The notes below the pieces were generated by a model. The model ran no database searches. It was not told where the DNA came from and saw nothing but the letters and a program-made list of their open reading frames with translations. Below, piece by piece: positions 1 to 14,200 of a stretch of DNA of 64,000 bases (its first letter is position 1; each line of letters starts with the position of its first letter). The position numbers and the translations under genes were made by a program. Where the stretch lies: positions 62,001-126,000 of the forward strand of contig JAGYXB010001409.1 in NCBI GenBank assembly GCA_022495005.1. The letters run 5' to 3'. Source of the DNA: Rhyacophila brunnea (Eukaryota > Arthropoda > Insecta > Trichoptera > Rhyacophilidae).

Positions 1-349
1 ACTCTCTCCCATGGGTATTTTTCATTATAAAGTATGTGTAAACACTGTAAACTCAGTTAAAGCACACTTGAATTATCAATTCTCAGTCTTAGATATCTGC
101 TCCTGATATATTCTCAGGCGTAAAAAAACTACTGATGATTTACATGTAAATGTAGGGACTCGTGATACGCTCGATTAAGACTGAGTTTGGTGGAGGGGGT
201 CTATGTTTGTGTTGTCGCTACATATTATATAGACACACCTTTACTCAATGAATGTGTTATGTTTTTGACTACACATGCGGTTATGAGTTATCTTAATATG
301 ACTTATTGTGAATTCATCATTATTGAATATTAAGAGCGTGCTTCAGTGA

Positions 350-690
350 AACGGAAAATAATTTTCAACAGTAGGTGCAACGAAATTTCTCACTAGTCGC
401 CAATTGGAGACCGACCGTCGAGGTGTGCGCACGTCGATTTGTTTTGTCATGGCGTCGGATGAAAATATTCTTAAATCGTGTAAAGATGACTAAAAAACTT
501 TACGTATGTACTTAAAAAAGAAAACATGTCAATGAATATACTATTATTATTAGTAATATAATAATAAATATAACATTAAATGGACGGATGTTTATGACAA
601 ATTATATTTCGTTTGGCACACGTCATTTGCACAATCCGCGCATCGCCAAGCCACGATATTTTTAGACCATGCCTCAACTGAAGTATTAGC
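350..690 (+). repeat. Decayed dispersed repeat D, copy 1
   Basis: Matches, in opposite orientation, the stretch 19490-19870: shared words include ACAAATTATATTTCGTT-like and GAGGCATGGTCTAAAAA-like segments and the segment around TTAAATCGTGTAAAGATGAC (positions about 470-490). The second copy retains a 66-codon frame over part of this, absent here. End type unknown. Confidence 0.55.
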
Positions 691-1224
691 CTTAAGTGAG
701 CCGTAGAAAACAAAATTACCTACATAATTTACGTAAATACCTACCTATATATTATTTCAATGCTATTCTACACAATAATATTCGGTAATGAATATATTTC
801 TCGTACTTTCGTTTGGCAGTGGGATGAATGACTAAAAGATATTCGAAATAATACTTGAATTAAATCGTTGCATGCCCTGCGCTCCAAGAGTTAGCCGAAG
901 ACGCCGCGCTCTGACGTCGCAAGGCCGCCTCCAGATTTCGATCGCAAGAATAAGATGGGAAAAGGAAATTTGGTCGTCTCGGAGGCATTCGCCGTGAAAT
1001 AGGCAATCTCCGGCGAAGGACCCTCGCTCCTTAAAGTTATCTTTGATCTCGGACGTTGGTAATCATTATTCAGATTACATGTCATTTTTTTTCTTCGCCA
1101 TTCCACCGAAGGTACAGGCTTTACTTTATGAACTTTGCGAGCGAATTTTTTTTTCGAGAAAACTAGGAATATTAAAATCATTAAATTATAATATATGCCA
1201 AAAAACATGTTTTAGATGTCTTTA

Positions 1225-1660
1225 ATTAATTATTTTTTTTATTCAACTAATAATTCACAAGATTTAAAAATGTAACATTCTAATTATTGAACATACATAA
1301 TTTTGAAAACACTTCTGAGAAAATATATTATAACCAATAGTTGAAAAAAGTAAGGCAACCCGCAGGAATCAAACCTGCATCTTTCGGGTTTCGCGTCCAT
1401 GCATAAACCACTATGCTAAAGGTACCATATTTAATTAGGACAAAATTTGACTAATGGCTCTTTCAAGTTCAAGGAAGCTACAACACTAAAATATCTTGGA
1501 GTGATCCGTGACGTCGGCTAGTAATTAAAGTAATACCTACTTTGATTTAAAATACAATAGCCAATAGTAGCTCAATTTAGAAAGCGCTTCAGAGAGTATT
1601 ATAAGAGCCATTAGTTAAAATTTGTCGTAATTAAGTGATGTATCGAGAATAGCGAACATA
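1225..1660 (-). repeat. tRNA-derived SINE family B, copy 1
   Basis: On the minus strand the part around 1355-1425 reads as a tRNA-like head with a B-box (GCAGGTTTGATTCCTGCGGG) and an A-box-like TAGCATAGTGG. Flanking body words (AACATACATAATTTTGAAAAC, AGAAAGCGCTTCAGAGAG) recur at 13.2, 20.2, 27.6, 28.0 and 41.6 kb. Diverged. Confidence 0.7.
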
Positions 1661-1671
1661 AAAATAATCAC

Positions 1672-1950
1672 ATTTGTGGGTCTATTCTACTATACACAAG
1701 GCGGCTATCTACGGTAGTTTATCATATTTATGTATTATAATTGTTGCAATAAGTTAGCCGTATAAACTATCAAAACTGTCTATCTCGATCTAAAAGTTAA
1801 CATATCCAAGAGAGGTACTGTTAAAACGTAGCACTTTTTGACAGTTTAGAGTGTTTAGACGGTTAACTTATTGTAACAATTAACCGTCTCAATATATAAA
1901 TATGATAATCTACCCTTGATAGCTGCCTTGTGTATAGAATAGACACATTT
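1672..1950. mobile_element. MITE family M1, copy 1 (about 280 bp)
   Basis: Terminal inverted repeats: the left end reads GTCTATTCTACTATACACAA followed by GGCGGCTATC; the right end is its inverse (TTGTGTATAGAATAGAC). The inside carries repeated, inverted TTATTGTAACAATTA words and the subterminal tract AAACTGTCTATCTCGATCTA. Related copies lie at 8.7, 34.4 and 49.7 kb. Confidence 0.75.
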
Positions 1951-2141
1951 ACTTGTATAATTGTTGCGTACTAGAAGAAATCAAATTTGCGCATGTTCAC
2001 TGAATATTGATTTGTTTTGCAATTGTTTGTAAGCTCCGTTTTTATTAGTTCAAACTCTTTGTTTGGTACGTTATACTTGTAAGAAATGTCATAGAAGTGG
2101 TACACTGTAGCTTAGGATGTTATAGCATAATGGTTTCTTAC

Positions 2142-2241
2142 CCATGGCATCTTGTCTCATTCCTGCAACTGCACTCATATTAGCCGCACTGTGGCTCATG
2201 GAGAAGGGTTGCGACATTCCTGGATACGAACTGCCTCCCAT
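2142..2241 (-). CDS. Homeobox gene, C-terminal region exon (33 codons plus one base)
   Basis: Acceptor TGTTTATAG, donor GCCATGG|GTAAGAAACC. In phase 0 after the previous exon it reads [18 protein letters not shown] and continues [15 protein letters not shown], ending with the first base of a Gly codon. Methionine, serine and alanine rich, no known domain. The strong donor shows at least one more coding exon to the left; none is visible in 1-2141. Assignment rests on phase continuity and on similarity in style to the sequence after the homeodomain in this family. Confidence 0.75.
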
Positions 2242-5200
2242 CTATAAACAGTAATCGAGATTAATCATACATAATACAATTAATGTCAAAATCTGAGTTA
2301 AGATTCTGGTGAAATCAATATTCGATACAAAATTACCACATTTTTTCAGCAAATGCAAAGAGTATAGTATCGATTTGTTGAATTGTCGATGTTACTGGCA
2401 TCCCAGTAGCTTCAGTTATGAGTAGGGATTCAAATCCCGGGATCCCGAGCTATTTTCGATACATATGAATTCCCGAATTGATAAACATAATCCCGAAACT
2501 TTAAGTCATTTTTTGCGACCCAATAGAGCCGCTACTTGACCCCGATTCTGCTGGTCCTTCGTCTGCAACGCAAGATATTCAAATCTCAGCTTTTGACGAG
2601 AAAGATATGGAATATGGGTTTTCAAATTTGTCTCCAAAAAGTTCATTTGGTCCAGATGGCTTGCCACCTTATGTTGTTAAGGGCTGTTACGAACATATTA
2701 TTATATCCTTTCCGCTTAAATATATATTTAATTTAATCATAGCATCCAGCACTTTTCCTGATGCATGGAAAATAACCCGCCTAAGGCCGCTTCATAAAAA
2801 TGGATCTAGATCAGAGATCTCTAACTATAGGCCAATAGCAGTTCTTTCGGCTCCATGTAAATTATTTGAATCGATATTACATATACACATCAACCGTCAA
2901 ATAGACTCTCGCCTCTCCGATTCGCAGCATGGTTTTCGACTTAGGCGGTCCACAGTAACAATTCTTATAGTGTATAATAATTTGATTTCAAATTCTATGG
3001 ATAAGTCAATTCAAGTTGATTCTGTGTACACAGATATTTCCAAGGCATTTGATCGTGTTGATCACGATATTTTATTACAAAAGCTTTGTACATTTGGCGC
3101 GTCATATAGTATACTTAATATGTTTTTTTGCTTCTTATTTGAAAAATCGCCGTCAATTTGTTGATAACCATGGGAATGAATCGCGGATTTTTAGAACAAA
3201 CTTTGGTGTTCCTCAAGGTTCAAATCTTGGCCCAATTTTGTTTTTAATATTTTTTGATGATATTGTCAAAGTTATAACCAATTCTTCTTGTTTGCTATTC
3301 GCAGATGATCTTAAACTTTTTCGAACTATTGAAACCCCATTATGCTGTGCGATGATGCAGTCTGACCTAGATGCTATCTCGCAATGGTCTATATTGAATA
3401 AACTTGAATTCGCTACCTCCAAATGTAATATTATTTCATTCAGTCGTTCAAGGCACACCTTATTGTTCCCATACACATTGTCTGGTATACTATTGAGTAG
3501 GGTAACGGAGATAAAAGATTTGGGTGTATTGTATGATGCAAAGTTCACTTTCAATCAGCATATTCTTGACATCAGTACTAGATCTAGCAAAATGCTTGGT
3601 TTTGTAATGAGGGTTTCAAAATCATTCGAAAACGTCCGAGTGCTACGTACATTTGTATCATTTGTGTTGAGTATTCTTGAATATGCCAGCATTATTTGGA
3701 GTCCATCCACACAATTAAGTTGGATCGAGTCCACAATAGATTTCTTAGATTTCTCTACTTAAGAACATACGGGTTCTTTCCTTATGATAATGACAATAAA
3801 ATGAATTTCCCGACTCGTTTTCTTCTGGGTATGCTATCAATGTAATCCCTGTCTACCCGAAGAGTGATTGTTCTTTTAAAGCATTTCTTTTTACTTCTTC
3901 GTGGGTTCATTTACAATCCGTATATACTGGCAAATATTAATTTTCATGTTCCCACCAATATCACTCGTAGCTCCACGGTCTTCAAGATACGAGGGTGGGT
4001 CAATAAGTCCTTAGAAAAGCCGACAGGTGGCGCGACTAGTACTGTAAGCGGTTTGTTTTCATGCAGCGGCACTACCGATTCAGTATGCTGCGAAGTTTCA
4101 ATCAGATTGGTCGGGTTGTTGTGTGTTTCTCGTACATTTAAAAAAAAAATTTGCTTGTGGAAAATGGAAAAATGGAAAATTGAGTTTAGAGCTGTTATTA
4201 AACATTTTAATATAAAAGGGTTAACAGCAAAGGAAATAAAAAATGAGTTGGATTTAGTTCACGGCATATCTGCTCCTTCACTTGCAACTATTTATAACTG
4301 GTTAAATGAATTTAAACGTGGTCGTACATCAACAAAGGATGAACCACGCTCAGGACGTCCTGTAGAGGTGACTACACCAGAAATGATCAATAAAATCCAC
4401 GATATGGTGTTAAGTGACCGAAGATTAAAGTTGAGTGAGATAATTGAGGTTACAGGGATCTCAAAAGGTAGCGTCATTTCTATTTTACATGACAAATTGG
4501 GCATGAAAAATATTTCTGCAAGATGGGTGCCGCGTTTGCTCACAGTCGACAATAAACGCAATAGGGTGGTGGCCTCTAAAGCCCTGTTGTCGCTCATGCA
4601 ACGCAATCCGGATGAATTTTTTCGTCGCTTTGTGACTGTAGATGAAACACCACTATACTCCCGAGACGAAAGAACAGTCAAAGCAGTGGATTGCGAAAGG
4701 CGAACCATGTCCAAAGAAGGCGAAAACCGTAAAATCAGCTGGTAAGGTTATGGCTACTGCATTTTGGGATGCACGTGAAATTATTTTCGTTGACTATTTG
4801 GAAAAAGGAAAAACAATAACAGGGGATTATTATGCATCTTTATTGGACCAGCTAAAAACGAAATTGAAGAAAAACGGCCTCATTTAAACAGGAAAAAAAT
4901 CCTCTTTCATCAGGACAATGCCCGTGTTCACACATGTTTACGATCAATGGCTAAAATTGAAGAATTGAAGTTCGAATTGGTCGACCACCCACCGTATTCG
5001 CCAGATTTAGCCCCCAGTGACTTTTTCCTTTTCCCAAACTTAAAAAAATGGCTAAGTGGACAACGTTTTTTTTCAAATGAAGAAGTCATCGATCGGACAA
5101 ATGCTTATTTTGAGGACCTTCCGAAACTTATTTTTCTGACGGTTTAAAAAAAATTGAGAAACGTCTAACCAAGTGTATTGAGCTCCAAGGAGATTATGTT

Positions 5201-8200
5201 GAGAAATAAAAAAAAATACAAAAATAAAAACTGTTTTAATGCTTTTTCTAAGGAATTATTGACCCACCCTCGTTCCTCGTCGCAGGACAGATGTTATGTT
5301 TCATGATGCTGTGTATCGTGCAATTAGCTTATTTGATGGCACCATAAAGGTTGATTTGTTTTTTATTAACTATATAATGTTTGTGGACGTATTAAATAGG
5401 CTAAATTTATAATTGTATAAATTATCATATTTCACTAATATTTACACATGCTGTCTTTTTATTGTTATTTGTAATTAAGATATTTTTATACATTTGTATT
5501 TATTAAGTATTATGGCGCATTGGCCAATAGCTGTAATGCCGTAATACTCTAAATATTATAAATAAAAAATAAATATTCACAATTATAATATCTATTGATC
5601 CAACGTTGATAGTACATCCAACAATCGTTGAATTTCAAAGATTTTTCTGTACATTATCAGTTCTAAACCAGAGAGGCCAGAGATTAACACTTTGGAGGAG
5701 GCCTTCACCTGAAGAGGGGTTCTTATAAACCAAAAAAACTAATTACATATAATATAATATAATAGTATTATATACAAAAATAAAAAATCTTATGATATGT
5801 ATAATATGTATTATACAAAAATATAAAAAATAATAATAATTATTATTATATAAACTAGAAAATAAGTAGATACTACAACCATAGATGGATATATATACAT
5901 AATAGATATAGTCATAGGTTATATATTATATATTCATTAGATATAGTCATTTAACTGTCATTTACTTTTGTTCGTAAGAAATAAAAAAGGCTTTTTTATT
6001 TTTTATTTATTTTATCAGTTCTAAAATATTATGTTCTATACGTCATATTGACAAAGGTCAACATAATAAATGTAGGTAGGTACTTTAGGTTGCTATAAAA
6101 TAGTGTTTTAAATAGATTTTAATAGTTATATTAATACCGTTATTCAATAAGAAATACCGAAATAACGGTATTTATATATTCATTTGATATTGCAATCCCT
6201 GTTTAATATGTAATCTCATGGTTAGGTGTAACTATCGTGTGGAGTGAGTGTATGTGTATTTTGTGTGCATATATACAACCATCGTAAATCAACCCGTTTT
6301 AGTTATTATTTATTATTAATATTTTCTATATGACGCCTCTGTTGAAGTCAGTTTTACAGTGAAACGTAAGATGGTTACATGTCAATACATAAAAAATAAG
6401 CATGTAAACACTTGCTTATCGATTTCTATTATTTCATATCGAAAAATATTTCACTTAGATAGGTACCTATCATAGGTAAGTATATTTTTATGATTTTCCG
6501 GTATACACGGTTTCGCAATTTTGGAGCCTTAATTTTATTGCCAATGAACAATTGAGATATACAATAAAACTACAGAAATCCTTGAACTGGCTCTATATTG
6601 ACAGGTTGAACAAAATCGCTGTTCAATAATATTATTCTGGGGATGGTATATTAAAATTAAATTGCGTGATATCAATTCGCCTTTTAATTGAATACGTGGC
6701 AATGGTATATTCATTTCGTTTCGATTTATCCAGTAATGAGACTGCGGCTATTTTAATCAATTCACTAATCAGACTAGTGAATAATAATTATAAATTTATG
6801 TTCAAAGCAAAATTGGCCAATAATTCGTAATTGAATGAATGCAATTCGTTTGGTCTGTGCGAACTAATTTTACTATCGATATCTCTATGATTTTAAAATA
6901 GAAACTGAACGCTGAATCAACCCCACAACAGAACATAATCAAATTAAATATTTCTTTTATCCTAGCCACAGATGGTTTTATCAATAATAATTATTATTAA
7001 TTTAGAGCTATGTTAGATTAATATATCGTTTTAATCGATTTACCATTCTTTTAAATACATAATAAATAATTACAAGATAAAAAGAACTTTTAATATACCA
7101 CGTTTTTAAATTTTCTGTTGAATCATATAAACTTGACAATTCTATATATTAATAATTTAAGACAAATAAGGCAATTGTCAACAAATCATTTTTTTGCTAT
7201 TTTGCAACAAACAAACAAATATAGAATACTGAAATGTCATTTTGATTTCCAGAATAACGCACGTATATATTAAAAATTTAGTTGCTAGGACCACCCTCTT
7301 AGTAACCAATTCAAATTGTCGGAAACAGTTCTCAATAGGGAGACCCAATCTATACGAGCGTGTTTTCATCAGCCTGGTAGATAGATTGCAGTATAATATT
7401 AAAAAATAAGGAGCTTTTTCAAACCTGGGGGTAGCGGTTGATGGGTGCGGGGTGCGGGTAGGGTTGGTACCCACGGTATCCTTGGATGTTCCTCATCATA
7501 CCGTTGCACGAAGGCAGCACCGAGGGCGCCAGGGCCTTTTGGAGTTGCTTTTCTTGCTTACGATATTTCGCTCGACGATTTTGGAACCAAACCTGAAACA
7601 CAAATTTTGATATTATAAATTCAATAAAGTTTCGCCAGTCATCGTGTGGATGAGCCCGTGAATAATGTTACCAGTTTGAGGATATTTGAATTATTTAAAG
7701 GTTTTAAAATTTTCAGTGTACAACATAATGTTGTACACTTAAAAATTTTGGTCAGTTTAGAGTCATAACACACTTTCTCCAAAAATCAAGTTTAGTGACT
7801 TATATTTATTCTTCAATTAGACACTCCTATTTCATCAATTTTATTGAGTGACATTGTCGATTTGCATTTTTTTTTAAATATAATAATATATAAACTCATT
7901 ATCTATGTCTCCTTACTAATATGCGAAATCCACGATGACAGTGTCAGCAATACCTACGGATTTCTGATTGGTTAGAAAGGCTTTGTCAGAACAGAATCAA
8001 TCCAATAGTGATATTTGGAAATGAATTTTAAAAAAAATTTTAAGTGATTTTTGATACCCAACTATTTTCAAGCACTTGAAACTATGAATGGTTTTGAAAC
8101 AAAGTTATTTTTATTAATTCTAGCTTTATTTCAAAACTATTATAATGGAGTTCTACAACGTAAGCGTCAGTACAATTGTTAACTCAAAAGTAGTAGAATA

Positions 8201-11200
8201 GTAAAACCTTTTGTAAACTTCTAAAACACATGAAACAGATACATGCCTACGAGTATAATATCGGTAAGTATATTTAATCAAATGCAATAAAATGTACAAA
8301 CTTGTTTGGCTTAATTTACATCATAGGCAAGGTCAGCGCATGGGGCCTCCACTTATCATAAACTACCGATGAGTTTCAGTTAGTATTTACCAAAAAATAG
8401 ATCATAATCATATAAATGGAGAAATTTAAAACATTTAAGGACAAAACCTACACGTGAATTCATGATTGGTAATTTTAGATTCAAATGTCAGTGAAAGTTA
8501 TGTCTTTGCCATGTTTTACAAATTAACTTATGTCTTAGAATCTATGCACCAATTTTTGTGACGATCTCATCCTTTTCTATCCTTCACTTGATAAGGCTTG
8601 AGTGAATTAAACACCTTATATACATTGTTTTATTCTACATAATGTTACAACTACAGGTAATTGAATTAACGTAATCACCACTGTTGACTGATTTCAGTTT
8701 TTCATAGAACTGCGCATCTATTCTATTCACAAGACTGCTTTCGGCCGCTACGGCAGCTATCTAGGGTAGGTTTGTGTCGAAGTATTAGCACTAATTGTAG
8801 CAATTACAATAAGTTAGCCGTCCAAACAGTCAAAACTGTCTGTCTCACTCTAAAATTTACCACTGCCAAAAGAGGTGCTGTTAAAACATAGCACTTATTG
8901 TAACAATTACAACTTCTTCTTCGATGGCGCTACAGCTCAAGTCGAGCCCTGGCCTTTTTCACCGCCGTCCTCCAGCCGGTACGGTCCTCCGCACGTCTTT
9001 TCCATTTACTGATTTTAGCAGGTGGTTGGCATCCTTTGTAACGTTATCACCCCATCGTGTGCATGGCTTTCCCACTGGCCTTTTCCCTCTGGGTTTCCTT
9101 CGAGAATCTTCTTCGGTTTCCGTGACTCAGGCATATGCTGGACATGGCCTGCCCAGCTTAGACTCTGGAGTTTTATGTAGGTGGAGAGTTTTGAATCTTG
9201 GTATAAGCGGTATAGTTCAGTGTTGTACCTAATTCTCCACTCCCCACCATCATTCATGGGTCCGTATATTACAACTAACTTATTGTAATTGTTACAATAA
9301 GTGCTAATACTTCGATACAAGCCTACCCTAGATAACTGACTTAGCGGCCGAAAGCAGTCTTGTGTATAGAATAGATGCGCAGGTGGCGCAATGTATTTCG
9401 ATTTACATTTTTAAACAAACACCTAACGGAAGAGATAGATTTTTTTAAATTCATTGGAGACTATCGACATAACACGTATTGTCTCGTCCCCAAGTTTTTA
9501 TAAGTATTCTAATTTTTAAATATAAATATTTGAAAAAAGAATCTACGTTATGATTTTATCTAGTCGGCCATTTTGTCAACCCATTCCGAGAATATAGCGC
9601 TCGGAAAATAAACATTTGTAATACACGTTGGTGTATGGGAAATATTGTCTATATTCAATTTCAGTAGGTATATTACCTATACATAGAAATGCCAGTCTGT
9701 GATTACTCCATTACCATTACAAAAGAAATAATTGGAACTCTACTGCAGGGAAACTGGGAACGTAAATATTTTAGGTACGAGGGGAAATTTGTTTCGGTCT
9801 GCAAAACGTTTAATTTTGTAAGCAACTGCTGAACATATAAGTTGTAATTTAGTTACAATAATTTACTAATTAGAAACTAATCTTGGTCCTGTTTTTATTG
9901 GTTATAATAAAAATAGTTAGATTCTATTTCGTTATCTGTATTCATAATAAGCTTGAATTGAATATGTACATAGCAAGTACTCCATATTGAATACTGGTAT
10001 TAATTTCGTTAAACATTTATTATCAATGCAGTTCTTTCACGTACCCGAATTGTTTATCTCAGTGTTGTCAACCCGCACAGAATGAAAGAAAATTCCGTCA
10101 AAAAACTGATTTAGACAAGGATTTTTTTAGCTCTTACCAAATTCCATTCATTTAACTCTTCATGGAAAAAAAAATATTCCACATAAATCGAGCAATTCGA
10201 TATTTATTAGTTGATATTTTCATTATTTATTCACTTTTGTCGGGTAATTCAGTCATTTTAGATATATAATATTTAAAATTTCTCTGCTTTCTCAATACCA
10301 AAAATACCGATCGTTTTTAAAAGAGGGTATTTTCGTATCGATGAATACCGAGATACCGATTTTTAGGATACCAGTATTACAATCCCTAAGTGGGCAGTGC
10401 CAGAATGTCCGCCTCTGAAACTATAAGTTACTGGTTCAAATCCAATCCCTCGGTTGGCAAAGTTTACATAATGTTTTTTCAACGCGCATTTGATCCCGAG
10501 CATGTCTTATGGGTTATATGAAAGACTATCAACCATTTCTGTCAATATTACTTTAATCTTGGAGTGAATAATTCTATATAATTTACATTTTTGATTGTCA
10601 GATGTTGACACAATAAAATGTCAAGTAAAGAGGATTTAATAAAAAGTATGAATTATTCCTATACCTATATTGCATATAAGAAAGCTTTCTTCAACATCTT
10701 CGGGACTAACATTTTTTAAATATGACCTCTAAATTTTGTCCATATACCCTTTTATAATCTTTAAAAATATAGATTTACACTTTACAGTCATAAATTTGAT
10801 AATGCAAATTAATGTACCTATCTACTATTATTTCTGAATATTCAAAATGATTACGTCTGTCTGTCTATAATAATAATTTTCAAACTGTTCTCTCCAAAAG
10901 TGCTTAAAATGTATCATTCACCAATAAATAGAGGGGTGTAACGCAGGTCTTGAAGAAAATTTCAACATTGCAACATGAGGGTAAAAACAGAGGAAGGCAG
11001 CGATAGAAAATCTGCGTCATACGTATCGGTTAAAGAAAAAAAAATATGATGATCCGAAAAGGATGGTAATATTTATTTTTATTCATACTACCTACTACAA
11101 TGATTTCACAGAATATTATTAATGATGGACGTGTGGTAGTTCAGTAATGGAGGCGTGGGTTTAGGGTTGTTTTTAATGCGTGTTTGGAGTCAGGGTATTG

Positions 11201-14200
11201 ATCTAAATATGTTGAATAAGTGGCTAACATCAATTTATCGTAAACAATCTATATGTAAACCTTTTCGTGGTATGGTCGAGATCACAGAACAGATCAATAA
11301 ATATAGGCGGCTCTCGTGGTGCAGTGGGTAAGGCGCTGGCCTTCCACCCGAGAGTTCTGGGTTCGATTCCCGGTCATGACAAAAAACATTTATGTGTTTT
11401 TCTCAAAGCCTGGGTGTTTGTGATTGTTCAAAATTACTAACAACCACCTTGTACGAAAAAGCAAGGGCATGGTTATTAATAATTCTAAAAATAAAAAAAA
11501 AAATCCGATAGGCTATTCCCTAATACACTACATTTTTACGCAGGGTTTTGGATGTGTGAGTGTCCTACAAAAATAAATCACACATTATAGACGTGCAATA
11601 GTATGTGTTGTAACCTACAAATACACCAATATTGAACGAGTGTCAGTACATACACCGAGAGCAGTTGTCAGAATGTAGGCCAAGCGCTTAATTGACATGT
11701 GTTTGAGATTATCCTATATTATTCCACATTCGAGATCGGTTTCCTGTTACTCCACACCCGTTAGGTATTTCAGTTCCAATTATTTCTGAGTTCCCTGTTC
11801 GAGATCGACATCGGATTGTAGAGCCAATGAAAATAAATCTCAGTGTAAGACGTACCGGTTCATATGTGTAGTTATTAGATATTATGTATTTAATGCTTAT
11901 CTATGACACGGTCTTTCCGTTTACATGGGAACCGTGTCTATTTATATGTCTAACGAAATTTGAATGATTTGATTCGGTACAAGTCGACCATGTTTTGTCG
12001 TATTTGAAATTGTTAAGAGAAAATTACTATATGGGGCGCCACATAGTTGTACCTTTTTGCTGGGAATGGTTGTCGATCATTCATCAAATCCGTTTATTCG
12101 TTGCATTGATTAAAATATCAACATGTATTTTTGTCTGGCCGTGGGATAAAACTCGTGAACACAAGTGGTGCACAGATAGCCATGCATGTAGTAATAACAA
12201 ACAATAACAGCTCGAAACAAATTCAAGTTCTTGTCTACAACTTCAATAATTAATTTATGAGATTATCTATTGGAGTGAACTAGCATTGCGTAGATAATTA
12301 TGCGCGACTTTTAACAAATTTTTGGGGTTTTGATAATAGTGTGATATTTGCTACAAATAAACCTGCAAAATCAATTCAAATTGATTTTCATAAATATTTA
12401 ATTAAGATCATAACGTTTTTGTCCGAGGATGATATCTCAAACACTCTCATTTACAGCGGCAATTTTCTTTGACGTAGAAGACGCAACCGATTCATCAGAA
12501 GATTTAAAAATGAAGAATGAAAATTATCAAAAAACACCAAAATCTTAAATATTATTTGACACTAAACGCGCTATTGATATAGTATCACAACATGAAGGAA
12601 GCTCTAAAAATGCTCACAATCACTGTAACGTCGATTTTCTAGAGCGGGATTGGATGCCTCGACAAGTCGGGAGAGTCTTGCGAAAAAATCCAAGATAGGG
12701 GAGCAGCGAAATACCTAAGGAGTTTCGCTCCACTATGAGGGGGCACCGTTTCGCGAGGGTCGCAGTCTCGGGGCGGGGGGAGCATGCCATAGCAGAGGGG
12801 GGCGCAAAAATGGGATGAGCGCTAACTTCGTTAAGGATCCATTTGATGGGATTGCAGCCCCGGGGCGGCGAGGGCGGAGAGGGCCGGTTGTTCTTAGATG
12901 GGGGCGCACATCTTACTTGCTCTTGGTGCGCAGCGTGCGTGTGATTATGGCGACATGTTTTAGTTTTTCTTCACAAAATGGAGGATGATAAATGTAATTT
13001 CCCAAATTGTTTCTGTTTGCAATTCATCATTTTTACTGTTGCATTTGTTTGTAAAAATAAAGCATTTAATTTGGTACTTTTCCAAATCAGTGTATTCCGA
13101 GCGAGAATTATTGCAGCGTAGTTTTTCCTATATAATATTTTGATAAACTATTTAAGAATGTTACATTCTTAAATCTTATGAATTATTCGTTGAATAAAAA
13201 AGTGCAAGTACGTTATAACTAAAATTTAGAGAGATCCTGAAACTGGCTAGTAATTGAGATAATATTAATACTTTTATTTAAAATACGAAAGTCGATTGTA
13301 TAAAAAGTAACGCAATGTAGAAAGCGCTTCAGAGAGCATTGTAAAAATCACTATTTAACTTCGTCACAATTATATAGAATACGTATAGCTAATCAGTGCT
13401 TGAAATGGAAAATTTTACGAACCGGAGGGCTTGATAATTTTACAAAAATATTAACATATTTATCCAATTTTATGTGCATTTTCCAAAAAAAGTGTCTTTA
13501 ATTTTTTGTTATATGGCCTATCTAACTCAAACGGTCAAATAAATTTTTCCACGAGACGGGGCGATAATTTTGGGGATTTTATGAACCGGAACGGCGCTCC
13601 AGTTAGCTCCGATCCATTTCAAGCCCTGTATAGCTTAGTGGTCAGAGCATATCGGCGCATACCAGGGGCATAGGTTTGAATCCTGCTGGGTGTCGTATTT
13701 TATTCAAAAAGATTTTTTTAGTAGTTATATAAGTATTTCAATTTCTTTTATTTTGTTAACTGTCAATTCATAGTGGAACTGTCTTGTATTGTTTAATTTA
13801 ATAAAACGCATTTTTTTAGTACTTATTCCACTTTTAATCAATAAATTAGGACCGGTTTCGTACGCCTCAGAGGGACATTTTCAACTGAATACATTTTTTA
13901 AGAACAATATTTATCAAACATTCAAACAAAATCCAAAGCGACAAAAATAATATAACAATAGGTACATAAATTATCCGTCCAATAATACCTTCCCAATATA
14001 TTATATAATATATTGTTATATAAGTGTTTTCAAAATATGTATGATAATTTGAGATAGGCACACTGCAAAAAATGTATTTATCTGATATTAAAAAACTCCA
14101 TGTTTTTTGATGACATTTCCAGCGATACATTACTGAAAATACGTTTGCTTATAAAATATAATAATACCTGAGCAACGAAATCGTATAGTACTTAGTTATT

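Larger units (their letters stand above)
1..2141. other. Intron 3' of the last visible exon; repeats only
   Basis: No exon found on either strand. The stretch 350-690 is a decayed repeat that recurs inverted at 19490-19880. The stretch 915-970 recurs inverted at about 20340-20395. A SINE (1225-1660) and a miniature inverted-repeat element (1672-1950) follow. The short frames on both strands at 891-1225 show no family signature. Confidence 0.6.
2521..5575 (+). mobile_element. Jockey-like non-LTR retrotransposon, 5'-truncated, split by mariner
   Basis: Reverse transcriptase sequence runs on the plus strand, antisense to the host gene. Visible motifs in order: [72 protein letters not shown] and the catalytic box FADDLKLF (3298-3321). 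Frames change near 3140, so the enzyme is broken; endonuclease is missing. A typical C-terminal NINFHVP segment at about 3940 is followed by the mariner; the LINE resumes at 5275 and ends in an A/T-rich tail near 5565. Clade (jockey-like) is a judgement from the motif style. Confidence 0.82.

Noticed and set aside
891..1225. Overlapping frames on both strands (105 and 60 codons)
   Set aside because: No family signature, low-complexity ends, and part of it recurs as a repeat at 20340-20395.
4292..4714. 140-codon minus-strand frame
   Set aside because: Shadow of the mariner transposase frame on the other strand.
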